Part shown: in pieces, positions 20,460 through 28,934 of the stretch | How positions within the stretch are numbered: position 1 is the stretch's first letter | Layout of the letters: the number at the start of each line of letters is the position of its first letter | From: an uncultured Sulfurovum sp. | GTDB lineage: Bacteria; Campylobacterota; Campylobacteria; Campylobacterales; Sulfurovaceae | DNA: 64,000 bases | Reading direction: 5' to 3' | NCBI GenBank assembly: GCA_902727895.1 | Contig: CACVAP010000059.1 | Span: 30,071 to 94,070, forward strand | Translations under genes and position numbers: made by a program | The notes under the pieces: generated by a model | Database searches by the model: none | What the model saw: the letters and a program-made list of their open reading frames with translations, nothing else | What the model was told of the DNA's origin: nothing

Positions 20460-22730
20460 ATGAAAAACTTAACAAAATTATCACTTATTACAGCAGCTAT
20501 CTTAGGACTTACAGCTTGTGGAGGAACCCAAACAAATTCAGAAACAGAAGTAAGAAAAGTAACAGGTATTCCTTCAACACAAATTTTAGGTGAGTGTGCA
20601 GATACAAATGCTAACTATGTTTGTGATACTGAAGAAGCTCAAAGTAAAACAAGTCAAAAAGTAAGTGACAATGAAAACAGAATCTTACTTCAAATTCAAG
20701 ATCAAGAAAATGTTCACTACAACAATGGTAAATTTAACTTAGCCTTTGACGGAAGTAAAGAGGACTTAAACTTACTTCATACTTTTGAAATGTCATCTGA
20801 GGACTGGACAGAGATAACAGCCTTTCATGACAAAGGTTATGAGGCTATCTTCTCTGCTATCAAAACGAATCTAAATACCTTAGGAGAAAATGGCGTAGAA
20901 GGTGATGAGGTTCAACCAGCAAACATTAAAGCCATGGCTGAGTCTTTAGTAAACCTAACTGTTCATGAACTAAATGACAACATAGCAGAAGGCTGTAACG
21001 GTGAAGACAACTGTACCAACGATGAGATGGATACTTTAGGTACAGAACTTGTATTGAACAAAGAAGAAGCTTATGCCCTAGCAAGAGACATTCGTGGAGA
21101 AGAGAAAGGTTTGGTGAATGACAAACTGGTTCAAGACTTCACTTGTAAAGAAGGTTTAGTAAGAACGGTTCAACACTATGGCGTAGAAGATTTATTTTCA
21201 ACTGCCAATGGCGCTGAAACAGCACAAGCGTCTAATGGGGTACTAACAACGTCATGGATTCAGAACTACCCCTACCCTGTAACAGGTTACGATGAAACGT
21301 CAAATGACAGAGTTTTTGCAGATACTATTGAAAACCTACCATCTGGCATTACCCAAGGGATGTTCTACATCGGTCTTAAAAGTAATGGTAGTTCATTACA
21401 AGGAAATGACAGCATCAGCATTGGTGACTATTCAACTCTAAAACTAATGAACAGTCCATTAACAGACTTGAGCTCAGTACATGCTTGGAGTAACCAATTG
21501 GTAAGTAACACTAATCCTACGACAGACATTTATTATCAATCATTTAACGCCATTAACATGACTCAAAACGCTAATGCTACTGGAACATTACGTGACCTAG
21601 TACAGACTCAAAACCATTTTGATGTAGTGGTACAAGATGACACAGCTGTTGACTTTATAACTGTGGCAACCTGTTCAAAGCCTGAGCCTATTAAAGAGAT
21701 TATAGAAATAGTTAACAAGTTTACCTGTGCTGAAAAAGAAGGTGAGCTTCTACAAGTTATAGGTGGAAGCATAGATGCCTTTGATACCACAGCAGATACA
21801 GCTGCAACACCTTCAACTACTTTAAGTGCCTTAGCTTCATACATAACAACAGACTATGATGCAACCAGACATGACCGTCATTTTTTAGAGACCTTAACCT
21901 TACCAGCTGGTACAGTTACCAAAGCCGAACTAAATGTAGGATACAAAGGATTGGCAAACTCACTTAACAATAATGATGACATTAAGATTGGTGAGATGTA
22001 CAACAACTATGTATCTGGACACCTAAATGGCAATACAAATAACGTGGTAGCACAAGGGTGGACTGCGCACAATATAGCAAACGGAGAAACAGTAGTACAA
22101 ACAGACTTAACGCAAGCCAACACTGTAGGTGCATCAAATGTGTTTAACGTAATGAAAGCCAATGGATTCTTAGACATCTATGTACAAGATGACACAGCCG
22201 TAGACTTTACACAGCTTAACCTTTGTGTACTAGCACCTTGTGGAGAAACTTATGACATTAACTTAACAGAAGCATCTAAATGGTCAGGAGACAACTTTGC
22301 AGAACTAGAGCCATCTACACTTCCAACTACAGACAACACAGGTCGTCGTTCTTGGGCGCCAAGCATGACATGGTTTGACTTTTCAGCGAACAACCAAAGT
22401 AACAACAGTATTAACATGAAAATCTGTGCTTGTGATGACATTACACTGGACATCACACGATTTAAAGCAGACAACAGTGCTAAAGTTTACCTAGACAACA
22501 CTTTAGTAGTAGACCATGTAAGAGGAACTGGACAGTCAGCATTTTCTGAAGATACTTGGACCAATAACCCAGGAAGAAGCAGTCAAGGAAACGCAACTGT
22601 TAGTATTTCAGCTGGAACACCACAGACGCATACCATAAGAATTGATGTAGAAGACCAAAGAGTAGTAACAGGTCTAGCAATCGAAGGTACCCTTGACTTT
22701 CAAGGACATTTAGGAAAATGTGAAAAGTAA
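20460..22730 (+). CDS. Large surface or periplasmic lipoprotein with a duplicated domain
   Basis: A 756-residue protein of unknown family. Lipobox LTAC (Cys20) makes it a lipoprotein. Residues about 45-225 form an N-terminal region with Asp/Asn-rich motifs (CADTNANYVCD). Two homologous domains follow: about 227-405 and 420-589. Each begins with F-T-C, contains I-x-I-G/D-I-K-I-G strands and ends in VQDDTAVDF plus a cysteine, so each may be closed by a disulfide. The C-terminal part (596-756) is a separate beta-rich domain starting CGETYDINL, with CACDDITLDITRF inside. Ribosome site AAAGGA. It stands alone between hairpins. The architecture suggests a secreted binding or adhesion protein; no enzyme motif is seen. 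Confidence 0.7.
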   Translation: MKNLTKLSLITAAILGLTACGGTQTNSETEVRKVTGIPSTQILGECADTNANYVCDTEEAQSKTSQKVSDNENRILLQIQDQENVHYNNGKFNLAFDGSKEDLNLLHTFEMSSEDWTEITAFHDKGYEAIFSAIKTNLNTLGENGVEGDEVQPANIKAMAESLVNLTVHELNDNIAEGCNGEDNCTNDEMDTLGTELVLNKEEAYALARDIRGEEKGLVNDKLVQDFTCKEGLVRTVQHYGVEDLFSTANGAETAQASNGVLTTSWIQNYPYPVTGYDETSNDRVFADTIENLPSGITQGMFYIGLKSNGSSLQGNDSISIGDYSTLKLMNSPLTDLSSVHAWSNQLVSNTNPTTDIYYQSFNAINMTQNANATGTLRDLVQTQNHFDVVVQDDTAVDFITVATCSKPEPIKEIIEIVNKFTCAEKEGELLQVIGGSIDAFDTTADTAATPSTTLSALASYITTDYDATRHDRHFLETLTLPAGTVTKAELNVGYKGLANSLNNNDDIKIGEMYNNYVSGHLNGNTNNVVAQGWTAHNIANGETVVQTDLTQANTVGASNVFNVMKANGFLDIYVQDDTAVDFTQLNLCVLAPCGETYDINLTEASKWSGDNFAELEPSTLPTTDNTGRRSWAPSMTWFDFSANNQSNNSINMKICACDDITLDITRFKADNSAKVYLDNTLVVDHVRGTGQSAFSEDTWTNNPGRSSQGNATVSISAGTPQTHTIRIDVEDQRVVTGLAIEGTLDFQGHLGKCEK

Positions 22731-22742
22731 AAACCTTTCACA

Positions 22743-22768
22743 AGACAGAAGACTCAGCTCTTCTGTCT
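22743..22768 (+). terminator. Terminator hairpin after the 756-residue lipoprotein gene
   Basis: Perfect 10-bp stem AGACAGAAGA / TCTTCTGTCT with a six-base loop, 12 bases after the stop. It is followed by pyrimidine-rich ACCTTCTCCTCCTTC, an imperfect T-tract. Confidence 0.55.
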
Positions 22769-22834
22769 ACCTTCTCCTCCTTCAAACATTCATCAAACAC
22801 TCTTTTCTTATACTTCTTTTAACAAGGAAATATC

Positions 22835-22936
22835 ATGAAAACAAAAATCATCTTTTTATTCACAAGCATCTTAGTTCTCGACTTAGCAATCAAAGTTCTT
22901 AACAGCACAACAACTATTTCATTTGTGCTAAATTAG
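22835..22936 (+). CDS. Possible 33-residue hydrophobic peptide gene
   Basis: A short frame starting ATG at 22835 with a good ribosome site AAGGA (22825-22829). The peptide begins MKTKIIFLFTSILVLDLAIK, a positively charged start and hydrophobic run like a signal or membrane segment, and ends LNSTTTISFVLN. Its stop codon overlaps by three bases the stop of the convergent peptidase gene. Small size means it could be chance, but the ribosome site and membrane-like composition argue for a real small membrane peptide. It lies just beyond the terminator of the lipoprotein gene and at the end of the NTPase-peptidase operon. Confidence 0.4.
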   Translation: MKTKIIFLFTSILVLDLAIKVLNSTTTISFVLN

Positions 22937-23430
22937 TACAACTTCCCCTTCAAGTCAACATAAGTCAAATAAACCCTTAAGTCAAACTCCAACTGAGCAT
23001 AAGAGGGTTCCATATAAATACAAAATTTATAAAAAGCTTTGTTATGTTCTTTCTCTTTAAAGTGAGCCAACTCATGCACCACTATCATGCGTAAAAATTC
23101 TTCTGGCATATTTTTAAAAACCGTTCCCACACGTATCTCATTTTTAGCTTTTAACTTCCCACCCTGCACCCGTGACACAAAAGTATGGGTTCCTAAAGCA
23201 TTGTTAATGACATTTATTTTTCCATCATAGATGACTTTTGAAAGGGTAAACTTTTTGAGGTATTGATTTTTAAATTCATTGGTATATTCATACAAAGCTT
23301 TGTCATTTTGATATTCGTGTTTTGTGGGGTACTTATTTAAAATGTAGTTTGAGAGCTTATCTTTTTCGATTAGCTCTCTTATTTGGTCTTGTAGGTTTTT
23401 TGGGTAGTTGTTTAGGTATTTTAAATTCAT
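22933..23430 (-). CDS. YgjP-like (DUF45) zinc metallopeptidase
   Basis: A 165-residue SprT/YgjP-type zinc peptidase. The active site reads His119-Glu120-x2-His123-x5-His129 in HELAHFKEKEHNKAF, with the conserved GTHTFVSRVQGGKLK segment before it. I chose the ATG at 23430: it lies one base after the stop of the large NTPase gene, while longer frames to 23457 or 23490 overlap that gene and lack a ribosome site. This spacing implies translational coupling to the NTPase. YgjP-family peptidases are commonly found beside type I restriction genes; here the partner is a YobI-like NTPase. The natural substrate is unknown. Confidence 0.85.
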   Translation of the reverse strand: MNLKYLNNYPKNLQDQIRELIEKDKLSNYILNKYPTKHEYQNDKALYEYTNEFKNQYLKKFTLSKVIYDGKINVINNALGTHTFVSRVQGGKLKAKNEIRVGTVFKNMPEEFLRMIVVHELAHFKEKEHNKAFYKFCIYMEPSYAQLEFDLRVYLTYVDLKGKLY

Positions 23431-23431
23431 T

Positions 23432-26400
23432 TTAACTTGACCATTTTCTATAAACATTAATTTTATTTTTCTTTGAAACAAGTTTTCCAATACAATCTTT
23501 TTCTCTTAATACCTTTAATAATAATTCATTTGTATCTGTCTTATCTATAGATACATATCCACGATTATTTTCTAAAATTTTATCATAAGGATCTCCAAAT
23601 TCATCTAGGTAAACTTTAAAACTATTACAATCATCAATATATGGTATTTGAGAAATTAATAATTCCAAGTCATACTTATTGTCTCCATAAAATAATTTAT
23701 TAAATAACTCAATATCTTCAATATATTTAGAGTTGTCTATATAAAATTTAGAAATTTTTTCTTTCACGAATAGCTTATCACCAATATCAGATAAATCACT
23801 TTTTTCAATGAAAAAGAACTTATCTGAAATCTCAAATTTACTAGAGTTAAGAAGTAAAATTAAGTCCTCTTGTGCTATTTCAAATTCATTAAATCTTTCC
23901 AAAAATTCATCTTTATAGTTTTCTATTAAAGTAATATGTTTAGGAGAAAAGTTTTCTTTTAAATTATCAATACTATTTTGAACCAAAACTATTTTATTTT
24001 CTGCTAATAGTAAATCAATTTTCATCTGACTTAAATGAGCAACATCTAAGTTATGATACTTAGTATCCTCAATGCTTTTTATTAAATAACGATAACCTTC
24101 ATCCTCAATAGTATTACATAAGAGAAGTTTACTCTTGAAACCATTAAGTAGTAGTTCTTCAAACTGTTCATTATCTATTTTAGAATTAGACAATGCTATA
24201 TAATTCTCTTCAACATTCAAATATTCAATGATCTCTTGAGATAACTCCTCTGTCTCCTGATAAAAATAAAGTATATTATCCCAACTAGCCTCTATCTTAT
24301 TATCTTTAAACAATTCAATCCAAAGCTCTTTACTTTCTATAGCATTAATATCTGATATTCTAACTTCTTCCTTTTGAATAATCTTGACTTTATTTTCAAG
24401 GCTCACCTCATCATTATTCAATAAATAAAGAACTGTTTCTTCTGACTCTTTTGTATTCCTTTCAATAGTTAAAAATATATTCTCAACATATTCTTCTATA
24501 TTCGTATCTATATAAGAAATCAATTCTTCTACTCCACTTCTTCTAATAGTTGAAAAATGTGCTTCGTTCAAATCACCTATATTTATATCTGCTTTTTCAT
24601 CAAGCATAATTTGTATCATTCTTTCACTTAGTTCATAGTTCCAATTTTCATAAATATAGTTAAATAACTCTTCATTATCAGATGGGTTTTCTATATCACT
24701 AAACTCTAATTCCAACTCATCAATCAACGTTTTACATTTCTCATTTTGTGTATCTGAATATTTTGGAAGACTAGTGTGACTTTCAAGATATTTTTTTAAA
24801 CTATCATCAACGTTAAGTTCTATTATTCTATCAGTATCTAAAGTTTGAAATATTAAAATAAAATACTCATTTTCTTTATCAGTTGAGAAGTTATTATATA
24901 TATACAACCATAGATTATTCCATTCCAATCTTTTAATAAACGCTTTTTTAGATGAATTTATAGTAAACTCTAAATAAGCAAAAATAAACTTTATTGACAA
25001 TTCACTTCCATCTGATATTTTCTTAAAATAGATATCAGCTTTACTTGAATAATCATTCAATAAAAAGTCAGTCAAATTAAAATTGAAAGCTTCTGTTTGC
25101 TTAAAGTTTTTATCTTTTAACTTCTCTACCAACTTTTTAATATTTCTTAATTTAAATCTAAAGTCATCTAATGAACTATAAGTTTGGATACTTAATAAAA
25201 ATTCTCTATCATTTTTACTAATATTTGTTTCTTGATTATGGAAATATGAAATATAATCTTCATAGTTTTCATCTATGTATCCATTACGAACTAAAAATAA
25301 AAGTAACTTTTTATCTTTTAATATATCTTTTAAATCAGATAAATGATGTATATCAAAAAGTTTTTCTAAAGAAGTATGCTCTAATTCATTTATTTGACTC
25401 TTAACTTTCTCAATCTGTTTTTTTAAACTATTAAGCTCTTCAATATATCGACTCTCTATAGTTTTTACTCTCTCACGATACGATTGATGATTCACTTCCT
25501 CCTCAATCTCTTTAAATGAGATATGAAAGAGACTTCCTCCACTATGTTGTCCTTTATAAAAAATAGTACTATATGCACTTAAACTTTCAAAGACATCATT
25601 TGAATTTAACTCATAAGCTCTATAGGGAGTACCTCCAATTTCATAGTAATAACTCTGATGTTTCGAAACAATTTTGCCAATATATATGAAACGAAGTTCT
25701 TCAATACTTTCAATTGTCTCTTTTATTACTTTTTCTTCTAACTCTTTTAATTCTATCATCAATTGATTTTTTTGCTTTCTATACTCTTCAATCGTATCTT
25801 GAATATATTCAGGTACATTATTAAATATAGTATATATATCCCCATCTCGATAATATAATTTTGAAAAATCTAAAGGATAAAAATTTTTATAAATTACTAA
25901 AGCCAATATTTGATTTGGTTTTGAATTATCTGTTGAGAGGTAATTTTTATAAATCATATACTCATTATAAACATTTAGAAGAAAACGCGTATCATCTATA
26001 TGAAGTGACACATCGGAAATAAAGCTCTCCTCAACTCTTTTTTCAATAATTTCTTGTTCAAATTTTTTTAATAATATAACTTCTGAAGTAGAAGGATTAA
26101 TATGAGGAATAATTGGTACAATAAAATCAAAGAACTTTGTACGTTCTTTATCCACAAACATATCATCTCGTATGGCATAAACAAAGCGTACTCTTCTATC
26201 TATTTGCTTAGAATTATTGATAAGATTATTTAACTCACGTAGTTTAATAAATATTTCTGTGTCATCAAACCTATCTATATCTTCAAACAAGACTACATCA
26301 TATTCTGTAACTTCAAAAAAGTATAATATCTCATCAAGATGTTCATTTAAAATAGATGCTTTATCTTGACTAGCGAAGGCTATTTCTCCTTTTTTAAAAT

Positions 26401-27145
26401 TAAATTTACTTATTTGAATATTCCATAGGTAAGTAAAAAGTCTATATAGATAATAAAAAAGAATTCCTACAGATATGTACGGTAAATAATTATATTCATG
26501 ATTCACAAAAAAGTTATGAGAAAAAAATTCTTCAAACTTTGATGTCTTAAAAATAGAAAAACCATACAAAAAAAGAAAACCTATAACAAAACTATGATAA
26601 AAAATTATCTTTTTTTGAATGTTTCCTATTCGTTTAAATCTAGAATATGGAATTTGACTATCTTTTTCTCGATAAAAAAATTGTTGTAAAATACTTCGTT
26701 CTATATCTTGAAGTAATTCAGATTTATCCTTTCCTTTAGTATCCAAAGAAGGTGAAGAAGTATTATCTTTTGGTTCTTCTTTTTTTTCAATATCTTCATT
26801 TGTATCTTTAAAGGTTGCTAAGGAAATAGGTAAATAGTTCCATTCAGCATTTTCTTTTTCAAAAGTTCGTAAAAAACTACTTTTACCTGAACCATAAGCT
26901 CCTGTAATAGCAATATTATTTACTTTTGGTGTTTTCAATGCTACTGTAAAAGGATTGGTATAATGTTTAGCTTTATCAGCTTCCGTGTTAGGTAAAAGTA
27001 CTTCATACTCATCTTTATTCTCTATACTTGAAATATCATTATACTTTTCAATAATATGCAAATGAACCTTGTTTAAAGTTCGCAAAAGCTTTACAATAAC
27101 TTTATTTACACCTAATACAAACCATGAAACTATTTTATTAATCAT
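23432..27145 (-). CDS. YobI-like membrane-anchored P-loop NTPase
   Basis: A 1237-residue NTPase. Walker A is TGAYGSGKSS at 81-90 and Walker B VVLFEDIDRFDD at 284-295, the layout of the YobI/KAP-like NTPases. Two membrane segments (about 180-200 and 219-241) are inserted between the Walker motifs, as in KAP NTPases. A sensor-like RRVRFVYAIRDDMF lies near 320. A coiled coil (about 435-460 and 560-600) leads into some 600 residues of all-helical, Glu/Ile/Leu/Asn-rich sequence that looks like repeats forming a sensor or scaffold. The ribosome site GGGGGA precedes the ATG by seven bases. This family is predicted to act in biological conflict; no activity is proven. The gene is more AT-rich and uses more Ile/Asn/Lys codons than its neighbours, suggesting transfer. 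Confidence 0.82.
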   Translation of the reverse strand: MINKIVSWFVLGVNKVIVKLLRTLNKVHLHIIEKYNDISSIENKDEYEVLLPNTEADKAKHYTNPFTVALKTPKVNNIAITGAYGSGKSSFLRTFEKENAEWNYLPISLATFKDTNEDIEKKEEPKDNTSSPSLDTKGKDKSELLQDIERSILQQFFYREKDSQIPYSRFKRIGNIQKKIIFYHSFVIGFLFLYGFSIFKTSKFEEFFSHNFFVNHEYNYLPYISVGILFYYLYRLFTYLWNIQISKFNFKKGEIAFASQDKASILNEHLDEILYFFEVTEYDVVLFEDIDRFDDTEIFIKLRELNNLINNSKQIDRRVRFVYAIRDDMFVDKERTKFFDFIVPIIPHINPSTSEVILLKKFEQEIIEKRVEESFISDVSLHIDDTRFLLNVYNEYMIYKNYLSTDNSKPNQILALVIYKNFYPLDFSKLYYRDGDIYTIFNNVPEYIQDTIEEYRKQKNQLMIELKELEEKVIKETIESIEELRFIYIGKIVSKHQSYYYEIGGTPYRAYELNSNDVFESLSAYSTIFYKGQHSGGSLFHISFKEIEEEVNHQSYRERVKTIESRYIEELNSLKKQIEKVKSQINELEHTSLEKLFDIHHLSDLKDILKDKKLLLFLVRNGYIDENYEDYISYFHNQETNISKNDREFLLSIQTYSSLDDFRFKLRNIKKLVEKLKDKNFKQTEAFNFNLTDFLLNDYSSKADIYFKKISDGSELSIKFIFAYLEFTINSSKKAFIKRLEWNNLWLYIYNNFSTDKENEYFILIFQTLDTDRIIELNVDDSLKKYLESHTSLPKYSDTQNEKCKTLIDELELEFSDIENPSDNEELFNYIYENWNYELSERMIQIMLDEKADINIGDLNEAHFSTIRRSGVEELISYIDTNIEEYVENIFLTIERNTKESEETVLYLLNNDEVSLENKVKIIQKEEVRISDINAIESKELWIELFKDNKIEASWDNILYFYQETEELSQEIIEYLNVEENYIALSNSKIDNEQFEELLLNGFKSKLLLCNTIEDEGYRYLIKSIEDTKYHNLDVAHLSQMKIDLLLAENKIVLVQNSIDNLKENFSPKHITLIENYKDEFLERFNEFEIAQEDLILLLNSSKFEISDKFFFIEKSDLSDIGDKLFVKEKISKFYIDNSKYIEDIELFNKLFYGDNKYDLELLISQIPYIDDCNSFKVYLDEFGDPYDKILENNRGYVSIDKTDTNELLLKVLREKDCIGKLVSKKNKINVYRKWSS

Positions 27146-27169
27146 TATTTATCCCCCATTTATATTTTT

Positions 27170-28348
27170 CTAATACATCAACCCAAACATCCAAAGAGGA
27201 ATTTTAGCTCCAAATCCAACCTCTATGTCATCGGCAATGACATATGAGTTTTTAATATCTTTTATCTGTTTGAAGCCTTTATTTTTCCCACCTATTTCAA
27301 AAATGAATTTATCATCTATTTGAAAATCACCTATGTTGGAGTACTTAACCGAATGATTCACTTTTATTTGAGAAACAAAGAAACTTTCTCTTAGGCTACC
27401 AGCGTTATGGTCAGAACAGAGAATATTATACAAATTAATATTGTCCAAATATATTTTGTCAGGTTTATTCAAAAGCTTTTTGTTTTTAAAGTTCCCACCA
27501 ATAATCTCAATAAGATTTGCTTTTTTAAGATAGTACAAATAACCATACAATGTATTTCTACTCACTCCTGCACTTTTAGCTAAATTCTGAATATTTAATT
27601 CCATGGGAACTGAAGAGCAAAGTAAATGTAGTAACTTTCTAATGGTATTTATTTTGTCGCTGTCTACATTGTAAATGGTTGCCACTTCTGAGTCTAAGAT
27701 AATGTTCATAATTTCATTTAAGCGTAGATTGTATCCCAATTCACCTTCTGTAAAAAAAGGATATGCTCCATACGCTTTATAGTAAGAAAAATATTCTAAA
27801 GGTTTAAATTGTTGTGCTATCTTTAGAGCAATATCTTGATGGTTCAAAAGTACCTCTTCTAAACTTAAAGGCTCTAAATCAATTTTAAACTTTATGGCTA
27901 AAAACTCTCGAAAAGACAAAGAACCTAGCTCATAAAACAATGTTCTACGACTAAGATCGACTTTAGAATTTTCAAGTTCCAGTGCAGAAGAACCCGAAAA
28001 GATTACTTTAATGTCTACAAAATCATAAATGGTTTTTAGTTCTAAAGCAAAATCACTAGCTTTATGAATTTCATCTATGATTAAAAGCTTCCCACCAAAA
28101 GCAGAAAACTCTATGGCAATATCACTTAAAGACTTTTTGACATTATCAGCTGAGATGTAGAGCATTTTTGAATGTTCTAAATTATACTCTTGTGCTATTT
28201 GGCGAATGAGTGTAGTTTTACCAACACCCCGTTGACCTAAAATACCAATGAGTTTAGATTCAAAATCAATCTGGGAAAAAAGATAACGTTTAAAAGTTGG
28301 TGTAGGAAGTGAAAAATAGAGGTTAGATAATTTAATAAGTCGTTGCAT
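27170..28348 (-). CDS. AAA_14 / DUF4143 ATP-binding protein
   Basis: A 392-residue ATPase. Walker A GQRGVGKT at 38-45; Walker B LLIIDEIHKA with Asp92-Glu93; an arginine-rich GSLSFREFLA segment typical of AAA_14 proteins; and a C-terminal winged-helix plus nuclease-like DUF4143 region (SAGVSRNTLYGYLYYLKKA near 255; D-K-F-I-F-E-I-G-G-K-N-K near 350, resembling a PD-(D/E)xK core). ATG at 28348 has AAAGG seven bases upstream, so the TTG at 28354 is not used. It is the first gene of a three-gene operon with the NTPase (21 bases away) and the YgjP peptidase. Function of the family is unknown. Confidence 0.82.
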   Translation of the reverse strand: MQRLIKLSNLYFSLPTPTFKRYLFSQIDFESKLIGILGQRGVGKTTLIRQIAQEYNLEHSKMLYISADNVKKSLSDIAIEFSAFGGKLLIIDEIHKASDFALELKTIYDFVDIKVIFSGSSALELENSKVDLSRRTLFYELGSLSFREFLAIKFKIDLEPLSLEEVLLNHQDIALKIAQQFKPLEYFSYYKAYGAYPFFTEGELGYNLRLNEIMNIILDSEVATIYNVDSDKINTIRKLLHLLCSSVPMELNIQNLAKSAGVSRNTLYGYLYYLKKANLIEIIGGNFKNKKLLNKPDKIYLDNINLYNILCSDHNAGSLRESFFVSQIKVNHSVKYSNIGDFQIDDKFIFEIGGKNKGFKQIKDIKNSYVIADDIEVGFGAKIPLWMFGLMY

Positions 28349-28356
28349 CGCCAAAC

Positions 28357-28376
28357 CTTTTCAATTGATTGAAAAG
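28357..28376 (-). promoter_or_regulatory. Perfect 9-2-9 inverted repeat, probable operator of the ATPase operon
   Basis: CTTTTCAAT-TG-ATTGAAAAG lies directly downstream of the -10 element, spans the expected transcription start and includes the ribosome site (AAAGG). A repressor bound here would block both transcription and translation of the AAA_14 gene; as RNA it could only form a hairpin with a tiny loop. Confidence 0.65.
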
Positions 28377-28385
28377 ATTATAGCA
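28377..28385 (-). promoter_or_regulatory. Extended -10 promoter of the AAA_14-YobI-YgjP operon
   Basis: On the minus strand TGCTATAAT, a perfect extended -10, ends one base before the inverted repeat. No -35 match is found, which is usual in this phylum. Expected start of transcription is near 28370, giving a leader of about 20 bases. Confidence 0.7.
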
Positions 28386-28408
28386 TATTTTGTTTAATGG
28401 GTTTAAAA

Positions 28409-28903
28409 CTACTCAGCCCCAGCCCCAACAAAGACATCTTCGACTTTACCATCTGTCATACGAAAGAGTATGCCACCAAAAATAGAATCTACCACAAAAA
28501 GGTCGTCTCTACTTTCACCTTTATTCCAACGAGTTTTATAGGCAGTCATTACTTCATCATAAGTACTTCCAATACCTATGCCTTTTTCTGTTGTTAATTT
28601 ACTTGGACTTACTATCGTAATAGACTCAACAACTTTAGAAGCATTTTGTTCACCAGACGTCATGTCAAAAGAAATACCACAGTCAGCATAGTTCCAATCT
28701 TGGTGGTAAAGCCCATCAGCACCCCATAACTCGTCTTTTCCATACTTAACAATACCACAGTCTATACTTTTTTCAAGTTCTGCTTGTGAAAGTCCAAGAT
28801 AAAACTTACCCTCACCAATGCTATCTTCTTTAACAGAAGTAACCTCACTAGACACACAACCTACCATCATAAACACTACAGTTACATAAAATAATCTTAA
28901 CAT
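28409..28903 (-). CDS. Lipoprotein of unknown function
   Basis: A 164-residue protein with signal peptide and lipobox MVGC (Cys16). The mature part has a pattern of short strands and one helix (LGLSQAELEKSIDCGIVKYG; IGSTYDEVMTAYKTRW; DSIFGGILFRMTDGKV) that resembles SmpA/BamE-like or DUF4309-like small periplasmic folds. Two cysteines (about 50 and 75) may form a disulfide. Strong ribosome site AAGGA. No family can be assigned with confidence. It lies upstream of the AAA_14 operon on the same strand but that operon has its own promoter. Confidence 0.6.
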   Translation of the reverse strand: MLRLFYVTVVFMMVGCVSSEVTSVKEDSIGEGKFYLGLSQAELEKSIDCGIVKYGKDELWGADGLYHQDWNYADCGISFDMTSGEQNASKVVESITIVSPSKLTTEKGIGIGSTYDEVMTAYKTRWNKGESRDDLFVVDSIFGGILFRMTDGKVEDVFVGAGAE

Positions 28904-28934
28904 TTTAAATTCCTTTTTATTATATTATAACTGA

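Noticed and set aside
22720..22902. 60-codon plus-strand frame after the 756-residue lipoprotein
   Set aside because: Begins inside the lipoprotein stop region, crosses the terminator hairpin and has no ribosome site; the 33-codon frame in another phase is a better candidate.
28397..28597. 66-codon plus-strand frame
   Set aside because: Antisense to the lipoprotein gene at 28409-28903, which has a signal peptide, lipobox and ribosome site.
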